DNA from: Arthrobacter sp. PAMC25284 | GTDB taxonomy: Bacteria; Actinomycetota; Actinomycetes; Actinomycetales; Micrococcaceae | DNA: 64,000 nt | Direction of reading: 5' to 3' | NCBI RefSeq assembly: GCF_019443425.1 | Contig: NZ_CP080382.1 | Coordinates: forward strand, 3,534,001-3,598,000 | In this document: piece after piece, positions 26,363 through 37,932 of the stretch | How positions within the stretch are numbered: position 1 is the first letter of the stretch | How the letters are laid out: each line of letters begins with the position of its first letter | Notes under the pieces: model-generated | What the model saw: only the letters and a program-made list of their open reading frames with translations | Told to the model about the DNA's origin: nothing | Database searches by the model: none | Made by a program: the position numbers and the translations under genes

Positions 26363-26416
26363 AGGGAGGCCCCGGACGTTGAGCAGTTCACCGTCCGGGG
26401 CCTCCCTCTGCGTTTT
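26363..26416. terminator. Bidirectional terminator between stress protein and pepP
   Basis: A perfect 16-bp inverted repeat (AGGGAGGCCCCGGACG and its complement) around a 13-base loop, followed on the plus strand by CTGCGTTTT. It separates convergent genes. Confidence 0.8.
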
Positions 26417-26431
26417 GCCGTGGCGGCGGTC

Positions 26432-28015
26432 CTAGACGGACTGACCGTTGGCTTCCTGATAGATGCCGGCCATCCAGGACTCGACGTCGTCTGCCTTGCG
26501 CGGCAGCGCAGCGCTGAGGTTGACCGGGCCCGCCTCCGTCATGAGGACGTCGTCCTCAATCCGGACGCCGATGCCCCGGTACTCTTCCGGAACAGCGAGG
26601 TCGTCGTCCTTGAAGTACAGGCCGGGTTCAATCGTGAAGACCATGCCCGGGGTGAGGACGCCGTCCAGGTACAGGTCACGCTTGGCCTGGGCACAGTCGT
26701 GGACGTCGAGGCCGAGGTGGTGGCTGGTGCCGTGTGGCATCCAGCGCCGGTGCTGCTGCCCCTCGGGACTTATGGCTTCCTCCACGGTGACCGGCAGCAG
26801 TCCCCAGGCGTCCAGACGTTCGGCCAGCACCGTCGTCGCGGCGGTGTGGATGTCGCGGAACTTCGTGCCCGGCTGGGCTGCGGCGAAGGCGGCGTCGGCG
26901 GCGTCCAGTACCGCCTCGTAGATTTTCCGCTGGATGGCGGTGAAGGTGCCGTTGGCCGGCAGCGTGCGGGTGATGTCCGCGGTGTACAGCGAATCCGCCT
27001 CAACGCCGGCGTCGAGCAGCAGCAGTTCACCGGCGCTGACGGTGCCCGTGTTCCGGGTCCAGTGCAGCACCGTGGCATTGTTGCCGGCCGCTGCGATGGT
27101 GTCGTAGCCAAGTTCGTTGCCCTCCTCGCGGGCGCGGGCGAAGAAGGCCCCTTCCACGACGCGCTCTCCGCGCCGGTGGGTCAGCGCCCGGGGGAGGGCT
27201 TTGACGGCTTCGGTGAAGCCCTCCACCGTCGCGGCGACGGCGGTGCGCATCTGTTCGACTTCCCACTCGTCCTTGATCAGGCGGAGCTCGGACAGGGCCT
27301 CGCTGAGCTTTTCGTCGAGGGCGTCCAGGACGCTCAGGTCGAGGTTGTCCGGATCCTTCGCCGTGTTGTAGCGGGCGGTGTCGACGAGGGCATCGATGTT
27401 CTCATCGACCTTGCGGACCAGCCGGATGGAGGTCCCGCCAATTTCGGGGGCCCCGACGTTCTTGGTGATGCCCAGCTCAAGTCCGCCAAGATCCGCGGTC
27501 TTCAGGCCAAGCCGGGCCTCGAACTCGGCAAGTGTGGGACGGGCTCCGATCCAGAACTCCCCGGACCGGGAATCGGCGTAGAACTGCTCGGTGTCCCGTC
27601 CGGCCAGCGGCCGGAAGTAAAGCGTCGCCTGGTGGTTGCCGCCGTCATCGCCGGTCCCCTCAGCGACGGGCTCCAGGATCAGGACCGCATCGGGCTCATG
27701 GTCCAGACCGAGTCCCGTCAAGTGGGCAAAGCCCGAATGCGGACGGAACCGGTAGTCGCAGTCGTTCGAGCGGACCTTCAGCGGACCGGCCGGAATGACG
27801 AGGCGTTCGCCCTTGAACTGGACGGAGATGGCCCGGCGCCGGGTTGCGGCGTGGGCGGCAACAGCGTCCCGTTCGGGGGTCAGCTGCTCGGAAGGCGCCC
27901 AGTGGCTGGCCATAAAGGCCTTGAATGCCTTGGAATTGGGCCGCTGCGAGCGATTGTTGACGCGCTCGTCGAGAGGCTGGGAAGTGGAGACCTGGGTGTT
28001 ATCTGCATCGTTCAC
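26432..28015 (-). CDS. pepP: Xaa-Pro aminopeptidase (aminopeptidase P)
   Basis: 527 residues from GTG, a family M24B metallopeptidase that removes N-terminal residues before proline. The N-terminal AMP_N domain (FKAFMASHWAPSEQ, RFRPHSGFAHLTGLG) and the C-terminal pita-bread domain are both present. Metal ligands seen: Asp in LLLDAGVEADSLYTADITRTL (two), His in MPHGTSHHLGLDVHD, and Glu in FTIEPGLYF and GIGVRIEDDVL. GACTAT is six bases upstream, a weaker leaderless box. It is divergent from the PHP gene. Confidence 0.92.
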   Translation of the reverse strand: MNDADNTQVSTSQPLDERVNNRSQRPNSKAFKAFMASHWAPSEQLTPERDAVAAHAATRRRAISVQFKGERLVIPAGPLKVRSNDCDYRFRPHSGFAHLTGLGLDHEPDAVLILEPVAEGTGDDGGNHQATLYFRPLAGRDTEQFYADSRSGEFWIGARPTLAEFEARLGLKTADLGGLELGITKNVGAPEIGGTSIRLVRKVDENIDALVDTARYNTAKDPDNLDLSVLDALDEKLSEALSELRLIKDEWEVEQMRTAVAATVEGFTEAVKALPRALTHRRGERVVEGAFFARAREEGNELGYDTIAAAGNNATVLHWTRNTGTVSAGELLLLDAGVEADSLYTADITRTLPANGTFTAIQRKIYEAVLDAADAAFAAAQPGTKFRDIHTAATTVLAERLDAWGLLPVTVEEAISPEGQQHRRWMPHGTSHHLGLDVHDCAQAKRDLYLDGVLTPGMVFTIEPGLYFKDDDLAVPEEYRGIGVRIEDDVLMTEAGPVNLSAALPRKADDVESWMAGIYQEANGQSV

Positions 28016-28061
28016 CGTCCCATAGTCTCACCAGCGGAGCGGCTGAGGCCAACGCATCTAT

Positions 28062-28067
28062 TAGGCT
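28062..28067 (+). promoter_or_regulatory. -10 box of leaderless promoter, PHP gene
   Basis: TAGGCT, six bases, then GTG at 28074; no ribosome-binding site. Confidence 0.58.
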
Positions 28068-28073
28068 GATGAC

Positions 28074-28931
28074 GTGAGGATTGACCTGCATGCGCACTCG
28101 AATGTTTCCGACGGAACCCAGCCGCCGGCCGGGGTCATTGCGTCCGCCGCCGCCGCCGGGCTGGACATCGTGGCGTTGACCGATCACGACACCACGGCGG
28201 GCTGGGCCGGAGCGGCAGCGGCCGCCCTGGAATCCGGCGTCGGGCTGGTTCCGGGCATGGAGGTTTCCTGCCGGACTGAGCAAGGCATCAGCGTGCACCT
28301 GCTGAGCTATCTGCACGACCCCTCCCACCCGGGGCTGCTCGGGGAGATCACCAAGGCCAAGGACGCCCGGCACACCCGGGCGCAGCGCATGGTCAGCCTC
28401 CTCGCCGAGGACTATCCTCTGACATGGGACGACGTCATCCACCAGGTGGCTCCCGGGGCCACCCTCGGACGGCCGCACATCGCCGACGCACTCGTTGCGG
28501 CCGGCGTCGTGGCGGACCGGACCGAAGCCTTCACTTCGATCCTGACCTCACGGTCACGGTACTTCGTGCAGCACTACGCCCCGGATCCGGCCTTGGCCGT
28601 GGAGCTGGTCCGCGCGGCCGGCGGCGTCCCCGTCTTTGCCCACCCCGTGGCCTCGGCCCGGGGCCGGATCGTGGGGGAGGGGACGTACCGGGAGATGATC
28701 GACGCCGGGCTGGCCGGGCTCGAGGTCTACCACCGGGACAACCCGGCAGAGGGCCGGGAGTTCCTGCTGCGCCTGGCAGAGGAGCACGGCCTGTTCGTGA
28801 CGGGGTCCTCCGACTACCACGGCACCGGAAAACCGAACCGCCTGGGGGAGAACCTCACCGCGCCTGAGGTGCTGGCCCGGATCGAGGAACTCGGCAGCGG
28901 ATCCGCGGTCGTCCGCCAACGCCCGGCGTGA
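28074..28931 (+). CDS. PHP-domain phosphoesterase
   Basis: 285 residues. The polymerase-and-histidinol-phosphatase metal site is intact: DLHAHSNVSDG, LTDHDTTAGW, GMEVSCR, VFAHPVASARG and SSDYHGTGKPN. Close relatives (YciV/RNase AM, TrpH) hydrolyse 3',5'-nucleoside bisphosphates or trim RNA 5' ends; this is inferred for the present protein. The stop is three bases short of the convergent methyltransferase gene. Confidence 0.88.
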   Translation: MRIDLHAHSNVSDGTQPPAGVIASAAAAGLDIVALTDHDTTAGWAGAAAAALESGVGLVPGMEVSCRTEQGISVHLLSYLHDPSHPGLLGEITKAKDARHTRAQRMVSLLAEDYPLTWDDVIHQVAPGATLGRPHIADALVAAGVVADRTEAFTSILTSRSRYFVQHYAPDPALAVELVRAAGGVPVFAHPVASARGRIVGEGTYREMIDAGLAGLEVYHRDNPAEGREFLLRLAEEHGLFVTGSSDYHGTGKPNRLGENLTAPEVLARIEELGSGSAVVRQRPA

Positions 28932-28934
28932 GCA

Positions 28935-29810
28935 CTACCCGGCGGGCGTGAACCGGGTGAACGTCGCGTGCGCTGCGAGCCGTTTGGACATCACGTCAAT
29001 GGCCGGCTGGTTCTGGTCCACGCAGATGAATTTCCGGTCGAGTTTCGCGGCGACGGCGCCGAGCGTTCCAGAACCCGCGAAGAAGTCCAGGCACCAGTCT
29101 CCGGGCCGGCTGGACGCGGCGACGACGCGCCGGATCAGCCCCTCCGGTTTCTGCGTCGGGTACCCGGTTTTTTCTTTACCCGTCGGGGAGACGATGGTGT
29201 GCCACCAGACATCGGTAGGCAGTTTTCCGAGTTCGCGCTTGGCCGCGGTGACGAGTCCCGGGGCCATGTAGGGCTCGCGGTCGACCTCGGCGCTGTCGAA
29301 GTGGTAGCGCGCCGGGTTTTTGACGTAGACCAGGATGTTGTCGTGCTTGGTCGGCCAGCGGTACTTGGCGCGGGCGCCGTAGTCATAGGCCCAGATGATT
29401 TCGTTCAGGAAACACTCCCGGCCAAAAATGGCGTCAAGCATGACCTTCGCGTAGTGCACTTCCCGGTAGTCCAGATGCAGGTACAGCGTGCCGTCGTCGG
29501 CCAGCAGCCGCCACGCTTCGACGAGCCGGGGCTCCAGGAAGGACCAATAGTCGCTGAAGGCGTCGTCGTAGCTGTGCAGGGCGCCCTTGATGGTGTCGTA
29601 GGAGCGTCCCTTAAAGCCGACACGGTCGCCCTCGCCGCCGGCGTTGCGGACCATCCGGGTCTCCTGGCGGCGCTGGGCCCGCCCGGTGTTGAAGGGCGGA
29701 TCCACATAGATCAGTGTGAAGGCGCCGTCCGGCAGCGTGGGGAGGTAATCCGCGTTGTCCGCGTGTACCACCAGGTTGCTGCCGTCCGGCGCCCAGACGG
29801 TGTCAGTCAT
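28935..29810 (-). CDS. Orphan site-specific DNA methyltransferase
   Basis: 291 residues of the beta-class amino-methyltransferases. The catalytic motif IV (IYVDPPFNTGRAQ) is N-terminal and SAM-binding motif I (DFFAGSGTLGAVAAKLDR) is C-terminal, the beta order. GYPTQKPEGLIRRVV precedes motif I. The DPPF form favours N6-adenine methylation, but N4-cytosine cannot be excluded. No restriction endonuclease gene is nearby, so it is probably a solitary, chromosomally maintained enzyme. The DEAD helicase stop lies eight bases upstream on the same strand. The recognition sequence cannot be read from the gene. Confidence 0.88.
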   Translation of the reverse strand: MTDTVWAPDGSNLVVHADNADYLPTLPDGAFTLIYVDPPFNTGRAQRRQETRMVRNAGGEGDRVGFKGRSYDTIKGALHSYDDAFSDYWSFLEPRLVEAWRLLADDGTLYLHLDYREVHYAKVMLDAIFGRECFLNEIIWAYDYGARAKYRWPTKHDNILVYVKNPARYHFDSAEVDREPYMAPGLVTAAKRELGKLPTDVWWHTIVSPTGKEKTGYPTQKPEGLIRRVVAASSRPGDWCLDFFAGSGTLGAVAAKLDRKFICVDQNQPAIDVMSKRLAAHATFTRFTPAG

Positions 29811-29818
29811 GTAGGGGT

Positions 29819-31588
29819 TTAGGCCTCTGCGTTGCTCGGCCGCGAGGTGCCCTGCGGTGCTTCGCCGGCCACCACTTCGCCGTTCCGGCGGCGGGTGCGG
29901 GTCCGGCGGCGGGCCTGCGTGGCACGATCGACCTCGGCGGGAGCCTTGGCGGCGGCTGGCGCCTGGGCCGTTGCGGCCGGCTCGGTGCTTGATGCTTCAG
30001 TGTCCCCGGCAGCGGGGCGACGCCGGCGCTCACCGGAGCGGGAGCCTGCGTCGCCGCGGCGTGAGTCACGGCCGCCGGAGCGTCCGCCGTCACGACCGGC
30101 GCTGTCACGACCGGCGCTTTCGCGTCCTCCGTTGGCAGCGGCAGAGCGTCCGCCGTCGCGGGAGCCGCCGCGCGCGCCGGCCTGGCCGCCGCTGCGGGTG
30201 GGCTTCTTTCCGGTCTCGCCGAGATCCTCAAGCACCTCGGCGTCGACTCCGGCAAGGACCCGCTTATCACGGGGCAGCCGGCCCTTGGTGCCCGCGGGGA
30301 TATCGAGCTCCTCGAACAGGTGCGGCGAGGAGGAGTACGTTTCCACGGGCTCCGGGTAGCTCAGGCCCAGGGCCTTGTTGATGAGGCCCCAGCGCGGCAT
30401 GTCGTCCCAGTCAACGAAGGTGACGGCGGTGCCTTTATTCCCGGCGCGGCCGGTGCGGCCGACGCGGTGCAGGTAGATTTTCTCGTCCTCGACGCACTGG
30501 TAGTTGATCACGTGCGTGACGTCGTCGACGTCGATGCCGCGGGCGGCGACGTCGGTGGCCACCAGGACATCCACCTTGTTGTTGCGGAAGGCGCGGAGGG
30601 CCTGCTCGCGGGCGCCCTGGCCCAGGTCACCGTGGATGGCGGCGGCGGCGAAGCCGCGGTCCACGAGTTCCTCGGCGACCTTGGCGGCGGTGCGCTTGGT
30701 CTTGGTGAAGATGATGGTGCGGCCGCGGCCGCGTGCCTGCAGGATGCGGGCGACGACCTCGACCTTGTCCATGCTGTGGGCGCGGTAGATCAGCTGCCGG
30801 ATGTCGCGCTTGGTCAGGCCCTCATCGTCCGGGTCGGCGGCGCGGATATGGGTCGGCTGCGTCATGTAACGGCGGGCCATGGCAATGACCGGGCCCGGCA
30901 TGGTGGCCGAGAACAGCAGCGTCTGGCGGACCGCCGGGGTGCCGGCAATCAGGGTTTCGACGTCCGGGAGGAAGCCGAGGTCCAGCATCTCATCGGCCTC
31001 GTCGAGGATAACCATCTTGACGTTGGCGAGGCTGAGGTGCTTCTGCTTGTAGAGGTCGATCAGGCGGCCGGGAGTGCCGACGACGACTTCGACGCCCTTC
31101 TGCAGGGCATCTACCTGGGGCTCATACGCGCGTCCACCGTAGATCGTGGCGATCCGGGCGTTGCGCTTCCGCGACGCGGTTTCAAGGTCGCTCGCGACCT
31201 GCACGGCAAGCTCACGGGTCGGCACGATAACGAGGGCCTGCGGGGCGCCCGGCACCGTGAGCTTGTCGAACCCGGCGTCGTCGCGGCCGATCACGCGCTG
31301 CAGCGCGGGGATGCCGAAGCCCAGGGTCTTGCCGGTACCCGTCTTGGCCTGGCCGATGATGTCGTGGCCGGACAAGGCGACGGGCAGTGTCATGGCCTGG
31401 ATCGGGAAGGGGTGGGTGATGCCGGCGTCGGCGAGCGACTCGACGATGTCGGCGCGGACCTTGAAGTCTGCGAAGGTCTTCTCGGCAATCTCGTGCGGCT
31501 TCTCGTCCGAGATGATGGTCTCTTCCGGCTCGATCGATTCCGTTCCGGACTCGTCGGTCAGAAGCTGGTGCGTGTGCAATTCACTCAC
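29819..31588 (-). CDS. DEAD-box RNA helicase (RhlE/CsdA-like)
   Basis: 589 residues. The helicase core has the Q motif (FPIQAMTLP), motif I (AKTGTGKT), PTRELA, TPGRL, DEAD (ILDEADEMLDLGF), SAT (LLFSATMPG), VATDVAARGIDV and HRVGRTGRAG. The C-terminal ~150 residues are Arg/Gly/Ser-rich (GGRSGGRDSRRGDAG) and then basic (RRRTRTRRRNGE), an RNA-binding tail. Likely roles are in ribosome assembly and mRNA turnover, including cold adaptation. A mycobacterial rhlE occupies a comparable place. About 290 bp of non-coding leader precede it. Confidence 0.92.
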   Translation of the reverse strand: MSELHTHQLLTDESGTESIEPEETIISDEKPHEIAEKTFADFKVRADIVESLADAGITHPFPIQAMTLPVALSGHDIIGQAKTGTGKTLGFGIPALQRVIGRDDAGFDKLTVPGAPQALVIVPTRELAVQVASDLETASRKRNARIATIYGGRAYEPQVDALQKGVEVVVGTPGRLIDLYKQKHLSLANVKMVILDEADEMLDLGFLPDVETLIAGTPAVRQTLLFSATMPGPVIAMARRYMTQPTHIRAADPDDEGLTKRDIRQLIYRAHSMDKVEVVARILQARGRGRTIIFTKTKRTAAKVAEELVDRGFAAAAIHGDLGQGAREQALRAFRNNKVDVLVATDVAARGIDVDDVTHVINYQCVEDEKIYLHRVGRTGRAGNKGTAVTFVDWDDMPRWGLINKALGLSYPEPVETYSSSPHLFEELDIPAGTKGRLPRDKRVLAGVDAEVLEDLGETGKKPTRSGGQAGARGGSRDGGRSAAANGGRESAGRDSAGRDGGRSGGRDSRRGDAGSRSGERRRRPAAGDTEASSTEPAATAQAPAAAKAPAEVDRATQARRRTRTRRRNGEVVAGEAPQGTSRPSNAEA

Positions 31589-31882
31589 AGGGAGTTTCCT
31601 TATTCCTTTTGGGCTGCGCGGCTTGCTCGACGGGGCCGGCCGGTTGGCCGTTCCGGAGCACGCTCAGGCGCGCAGGCAATTCCAGTGGAAGCCGATCGCG
31701 GGCTATCTAATTGCTGGCACTGGGGACCAGCGGGTGGATCTCAAGATCGCGTAGGGGCGGGCTTGTTGAATTCGAAAATCTTGGAAATCAACGACCGGGC
31801 ATCCATATCTACCTCTTCAGTCTAGCCGTACGCGGCCGGGAAGCTCGACGGGGCCGTCGAAAACCGTCCGGAGTCCCCGGAG
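31589..31882. other. Non-coding spacer, possible long leader of the helicase gene
   Basis: 294 bp between the helicase start and the 3' end of the exonuclease gene on the same strand. No credible gene was found. Only modest hairpins (for example CGACGGGGCCGTCG near 31849-31862) are visible. Cold-shock helicases often have long 5' leaders; that is only a suggestion here. Confidence 0.35.
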
Positions 31883-33374
31883 TCAGTCCACCAGCTCCAG
31901 CCGGACCTCGCGGGTGGCGATGTCGGCGGAGAGGATGCGCACCCGCACCTCGGTGCCCGATTCCAGCTCGCCCGGGCACCGGGCAGTCACCGCCGGATCG
32001 GCGATCTGGACGACGCCGGACGGGCCGTTGCCGTTGCCGTTTCCGTTGCCTTTGCCGTTAGAGCCGCCGTTGCCGTTCCTGGCGGGCTTCGCGCCCGAGA
32101 TGACGACGGCGTCGAATTCCTGCCCGATATGGTTCACCAGCAGCGCCGCTTCAACTGTGTCCAGCGCCAGCCGCTCCATCCGTCCGGCCAGCTGGTCGGA
32201 GGACGCCATGATGGATGGCAATGAGGGCAGTGCGTCCCGTGCCCACGCAGGGACCTCCGTTCCGCTGCTCAGCGCCTCGCAGATCACCAGGACGAACCGG
32301 TCTACGAGACGCCGCAGCGGAGCGGTGGCGTGCGCGTAGGCGGTACCGATGGCTGCCTGCAGGTCGGCCTCTGGCTCGGACCCGTCAAAAGGGGTGTAGC
32401 CCGCGCCGCGGAACAGCATGCCGGCCGAATGCACGATCGCCAGTTGCCGGGGATCCGTCGGGTCAAGGGTCCGCAGGTACTCGCCGTAGCTCATTTCCCC
32501 GTCCCAGGGCTTGCCCAGGGCATGGGTTTGACGGTGGAAGTGCTGTAAGGATCCCTCATCGGGGGCGGGCATGGTGCGGAGGATGCCGACCTTGCCGTCG
32601 AGCATCAGCCGTGCCGCGGCCATTCCCGTCATGAGCGACATCTGCGCGTTCCAGTCCTCCACGGGCAGCGACGGGGCCGCGACGATCCGGTAGCCACCGT
32701 CGGGCAGTTGCTGAATCTCCTGCTCGGGCATGTTCAGGCTGGCCCCGCCACGGAGGCGCTCCAGTTCCACCCGCTTGATGCCGACCTCGCGGAGCAGTTG
32801 CAGCGCGGGCGGGGCGGTACCGGCATCGAGGTCGGCCTGGACGCCCTTGTAGCTGAGCTTGGCGCGGCTGCGGACCTGTGCCCGGCGCACCAGTGCGGAA
32901 CTCACCTCTGCGGCGGCGTCGAGCTCAAACTCCCAGACGAACGCCGAGCACAGCTGGTCCGGGAGCAGGCTGCCGGCTGCTTCGCTGATCACTTCCGGGT
33001 GCAGCGGGATCCGGCCGTCGGGCGTATAAAACGTCTGGCCGCGGCGGCGGGTTTCCGCGTCCAGCGCACTGTCCGGAGTTACGAAAGAGGGGACGTCGGC
33101 GATGGCGTACAGCACCGTGTAGCCCGCACCGGACTGTTCGATAAACAGGGCCTGGTCCAGGTCGGTGGAGGACTCCGGGTCGATGGTGACGAACTCAACA
33201 TGGGTGAGGTCCAGCTCCGGCATTTTGTGCTCGGCCACCGCAGTATCGGCGTCCCGGAGCACGTCTTCGGGGAACGGGCCCCGGGAGTTCCAGCGTGCTG
33301 CGCAGCTCTGAGAGCGCCGCCGCCAGTTGGTTTTTCTGCCGGTGGATGCTTGGGGCCAGACGATGATGGGACAC
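31883..33374 (-). CDS. RNase II/R-type exoribonuclease (RNB domain, frameshifted)
   Basis: About 496 residues from the GTG at 33374 ([21 protein letters not shown]). The RNB domain shows the metal-binding segment [28 protein letters not shown] and [16 protein letters not shown]. The C-terminal S1-like part ([14 protein letters not shown]) is interrupted by a low-complexity Asn-Gly run (about residues 445-465). The N-terminus is in another frame. Deleting one base in the GGGCCCC run 33276-33282 joins [16 protein letters not shown]. It would degrade RNA 3' to 5'. Such short RNB proteins are common in actinobacteria. Confidence 0.88.
32025..32077 (-). repeat. Hexanucleotide repeat encoding Asn-Gly
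   Basis: Imperfect repeats of a 6-bp unit (CCGTTG on the plus strand) encode an Asn-Gly-rich insert, [18 protein letters not shown], inside the exoribonuclease. Unit number could vary by slippage without changing the frame. Confidence 0.75.
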
Positions 33375-33472
33375 GAAAATCAGCGTAACTCGAAATCCAT
33401 GATTAGTCTCGGACCGGGCGCCGGCACCGGGCGCCGTTCACCCGGCGTCGTCACCCGGCGGCGGGCAGCGGC

Positions 33473-34177
33473 TCAGGCTGCGGCGGCGTCCAGTGCGTCG
33501 AGCAGCGACTTGGCAGCGTGGGCGGGATCGTCGGCGTCGGTGATGGCCCGGACCACCACGATCCGCCGGGCGCCGGCAGCAGCCACCTGTTCCACATTGC
33601 CCAGATCGATACCGCCAATCGCGAACCACGGCATGATGCCACCGGCGGGGCCGCCGGCATCGCGGGCCCGGTCCGCTTCGGCGGCGTACCGCACCAGATC
33701 GAGTCCGACGGCGGCGCGGCCCGGTTTGGTGGGCGTGGCCCAGACCGGGCCGACACAGAAGTAGTCCAGCGCTCCCGGTCCCTGCGCGGCAGCGATCGCG
33801 GCATCGACTTCACGGGGGCTGTGGGTGGAAAGTCCCAGCACCGCCGCCGGGCCCAGCAAGGACCGGGCGGCGCCTGGCGGGAGGTCTTTCTGCCCGACGT
33901 GGAGGACCGGGGCGCCCGAGAGCGAAGCGACGTCTGCCCGGTCGTTCACCGCCCAGAGCTTGCCGTGCCGCTGCGCCACCGCGGCCAGGACGCTAAGGAG
34001 CTCCAGTTCCTCGGCCGCCTCCAGCGACTTGTCCCGGAGCTGGATGATGTCCACGCCGCCGGCAAACGCGGCGTCGACGAAGCTCTCGAAGTCACCTCGG
34101 TCCCGGCGGGCGTCGGTGCACAGGTAAAGGCGTGCCGTCTGGAGGGGTGCTGAGTCATAAGAAGCATCTGGGCGCAT
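33473..34177 (-). CDS. thiE: Thiamine phosphate synthase
   Basis: 234 residues, TIM-barrel enzyme that couples HMP-PP and the thiazole phosphate to thiamine phosphate. Visible motifs: [31 protein letters not shown] (substrate Asp), [36 protein letters not shown] and [16 protein letters not shown]. It is divergent from the riboswitch-controlled thiOSG operon. TATTGT lies six bases before the ATG, so its transcript is probably leaderless and outside riboswitch control. Confidence 0.93.
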   Translation of the reverse strand: MRPDASYDSAPLQTARLYLCTDARRDRGDFESFVDAAFAGGVDIIQLRDKSLEAAEELELLSVLAAVAQRHGKLWAVNDRADVASLSGAPVLHVGQKDLPPGAARSLLGPAAVLGLSTHSPREVDAAIAAAQGPGALDYFCVGPVWATPTKPGRAAVGLDLVRYAAEADRARDAGGPAGGIMPWFAIGGIDLGNVEQVAAAGARRIVVVRAITDADDPAHAAKSLLDALDAAAA

Positions 34178-34183
34178 GGCACC

Positions 34184-34189
34184 ACAATA
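34184..34189 (-). promoter_or_regulatory. -10 box of leaderless thiE promoter
   Basis: TATTGT on the minus strand, six bases, then the thiE ATG at 34177. Confidence 0.58.
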
Positions 34190-34196
34190 GTTGTTC

Positions 34197-34202
34197 TACA
34201 CT
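34197..34202 (+). promoter_or_regulatory. -10 box of the thiO operon promoter
   Basis: TACACT; transcription would begin about 34209, exactly where the TPP riboswitch sequence begins. It lies back-to-back with the thiE -10 box, eight bases away. Confidence 0.5.
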
Positions 34203-34208
34203 GGGCGC

Positions 34209-34310
34209 ATACCGCGGGAGCCAGTAGCAGCAGTCACATGCTGCAGGGCTGAGAGGGCGTCAGAGCCGACCGCTTGACCTGATCCGGTTAGTACCGGCGT
34301 AGGGAAGGAT
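34209..34310 (+). promoter_or_regulatory. TPP riboswitch (THI element)
   Basis: Contains the conserved pieces in order: CGCGGGAGCC, GGGCTGAGAGGGCG (pyrimidine-sensor arm), ACCGCTTGACCTGATCCGG, TTAGTACCGGCGTAGGGAAG. The final GGGAAGG is the thiO Shine-Dalgarno, so ligand binding would block translation start, the usual mechanism when no terminator follows. Confidence 0.95.
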
Positions 34311-34317
34311 GCACGTT

Positions 34318-36823
<2,506 letters not shown>

Positions 36824-36895
36824 CCGGGCCGGCGGAAGAATCCGGCGGTAGCGACCGGCAACGGACCGGCCCGCGCGCGAGCGAAGGAGCACGAT

Positions 36896-37582
36896 ATGGC
36901 AGTCCCGGCTATCCTCAGCGCGGACCAGATCGACGCCGCCCTGGCGGGCCTGCCGGACTGGAGATACCGTCTTGGCGGGCTGGTGACCGTCTACAAGGCG
37001 CCGACCAGCGCCGCGGCCCTTGAGCTGATTGCCGCCGTCGGGCGGCTGGCCGAGGAGCAGGGCCATCACCCGGACCTCGACTGGCGCTACAACCGGGTGT
37101 TTCTGCGGTACAGCTCCCATGACGCCGGCGGCCAGGTGACCCCGCGTGACGTCGCAGCGGCGACAGCGGCCGGTGCAGCTGCAGCGGCGTCCGGCGCCGC
37201 CGCGGAGCCGGGGCTGTTCCGGACCATTGAGGTCGGCATCGATACCGAGGACCCTGCCGCGATTTCCGAGGTGTGGCGGGTGGCTCTCGGCTACCGGAGG
37301 GCAAGTTCGGGGGACCTGATGGACCCATATGGCCGCGGCCCCGGGGTGTGGTTCCAGGAGACGTCCACCCCCAACAGCAATCATATCCACCTTGACGTGC
37401 ACCGCAGCCAGGCCGAGTCCGGGCCCGTCCAGGAGAAGACCGCGGCGACCGGGGCGTTAATGAACCGTGACCACGCACCCCGCTGGGTGGTGGTCACGGA
37501 TGTTCAAGGCAACCGGCTGTGCCTCTGTACCGAAGCGGGCCACGGGCCCGAAACGGTTCAGGACCAGCCGCCTCCGGACTAG
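36896..37582 (+). CDS. Pterin-4a-carbinolamine dehydratase fused to a VOC domain
   Basis: 228 residues. Residues 1-95 match pterin-4a-carbinolamine dehydratase (PCD): GLPDWRYRLGGL and the signature EEQGHHPDLDWRYNRV with the two catalytic histidines. After an Ala-rich linker, residues ~105-220 form a glyoxalase/VOC-like domain (RTIEVGIDTEDPAAISEVWR, NHIHLDVHRS, VVVTDVQGNRLCLCTE). GAAGGAG precedes the ATG. PCD recycles pterin cofactors or assists other enzymes; the role of the fusion is unknown. It may be cotranscribed with thiG 70 bases upstream. Confidence 0.85.
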   Translation: MAVPAILSADQIDAALAGLPDWRYRLGGLVTVYKAPTSAAALELIAAVGRLAEEQGHHPDLDWRYNRVFLRYSSHDAGGQVTPRDVAAATAAGAAAAASGAAAEPGLFRTIEVGIDTEDPAAISEVWRVALGYRRASSGDLMDPYGRGPGVWFQETSTPNSNHIHLDVHRSQAESGPVQEKTAATGALMNRDHAPRWVVVTDVQGNRLCLCTEAGHGPETVQDQPPPD

Positions 37583-37881
37583 ATTTTGAGGATGGCGGTC
37601 AGCCGGGCGGTGTCGTGCCGGATCCGTGCCCTGCCGAGGAACAGCACGGCCGCAACCGCGGCCCCGACGCCCAGGACAGGCGGCAGAATCCACGGGATCC
37701 ACGTCAGGCCCGGCTGGTAGCCGAACCCGGCTGACATAAAGGTGATCCAGCTCAGCATCCCGACCGAGGCTGAAACCCCCGCGGGCAGGCTGATGCCGTA
37801 TTTGGCGTGCCGCTTGTCATTCGCCCACACCACGAAGCCCGCGGCGATGGACACCATCGCAACCACAATCAGGGACAGCAT
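37579..37881 (-). CDS. Small three-helix membrane protein
   Basis: 100 residues with three hydrophobic segments (LSLIVVAMVSIAAGFVVWA, VSASVGMLSWITFMSAGF, WILPPVLGVGAAVAAVLFLG) and a basic loop NDKRHAKYG. Conserved in composition with actinobacterial hypothetical membrane proteins; function unknown. Its stop overlaps the convergent PCD-VOC gene by four bases. Confidence 0.7.
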   Translation of the reverse strand: MLSLIVVAMVSIAAGFVVWANDKRHAKYGISLPAGVSASVGMLSWITFMSAGFGYQPGLTWIPWILPPVLGVGAAVAAVLFLGRARIRHDTARLTAILKI

Positions 37882-37932
37882 TCAAGACACCTTTTCGTTG
37901 TGCGGACAGATGCAGAGGCAGGCCGGCAGGGG

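Noticed and set aside
26420..28069. 549-residue frame opposite pepP
   Set aside because: It mirrors the intact aminopeptidase P gene and has no family motif.
30320..31825. 501-residue frame opposite the DEAD-box helicase
   Set aside because: The helicase on the other strand has every family motif; the antisense frame is a GC-driven shadow with no recognisable domain.
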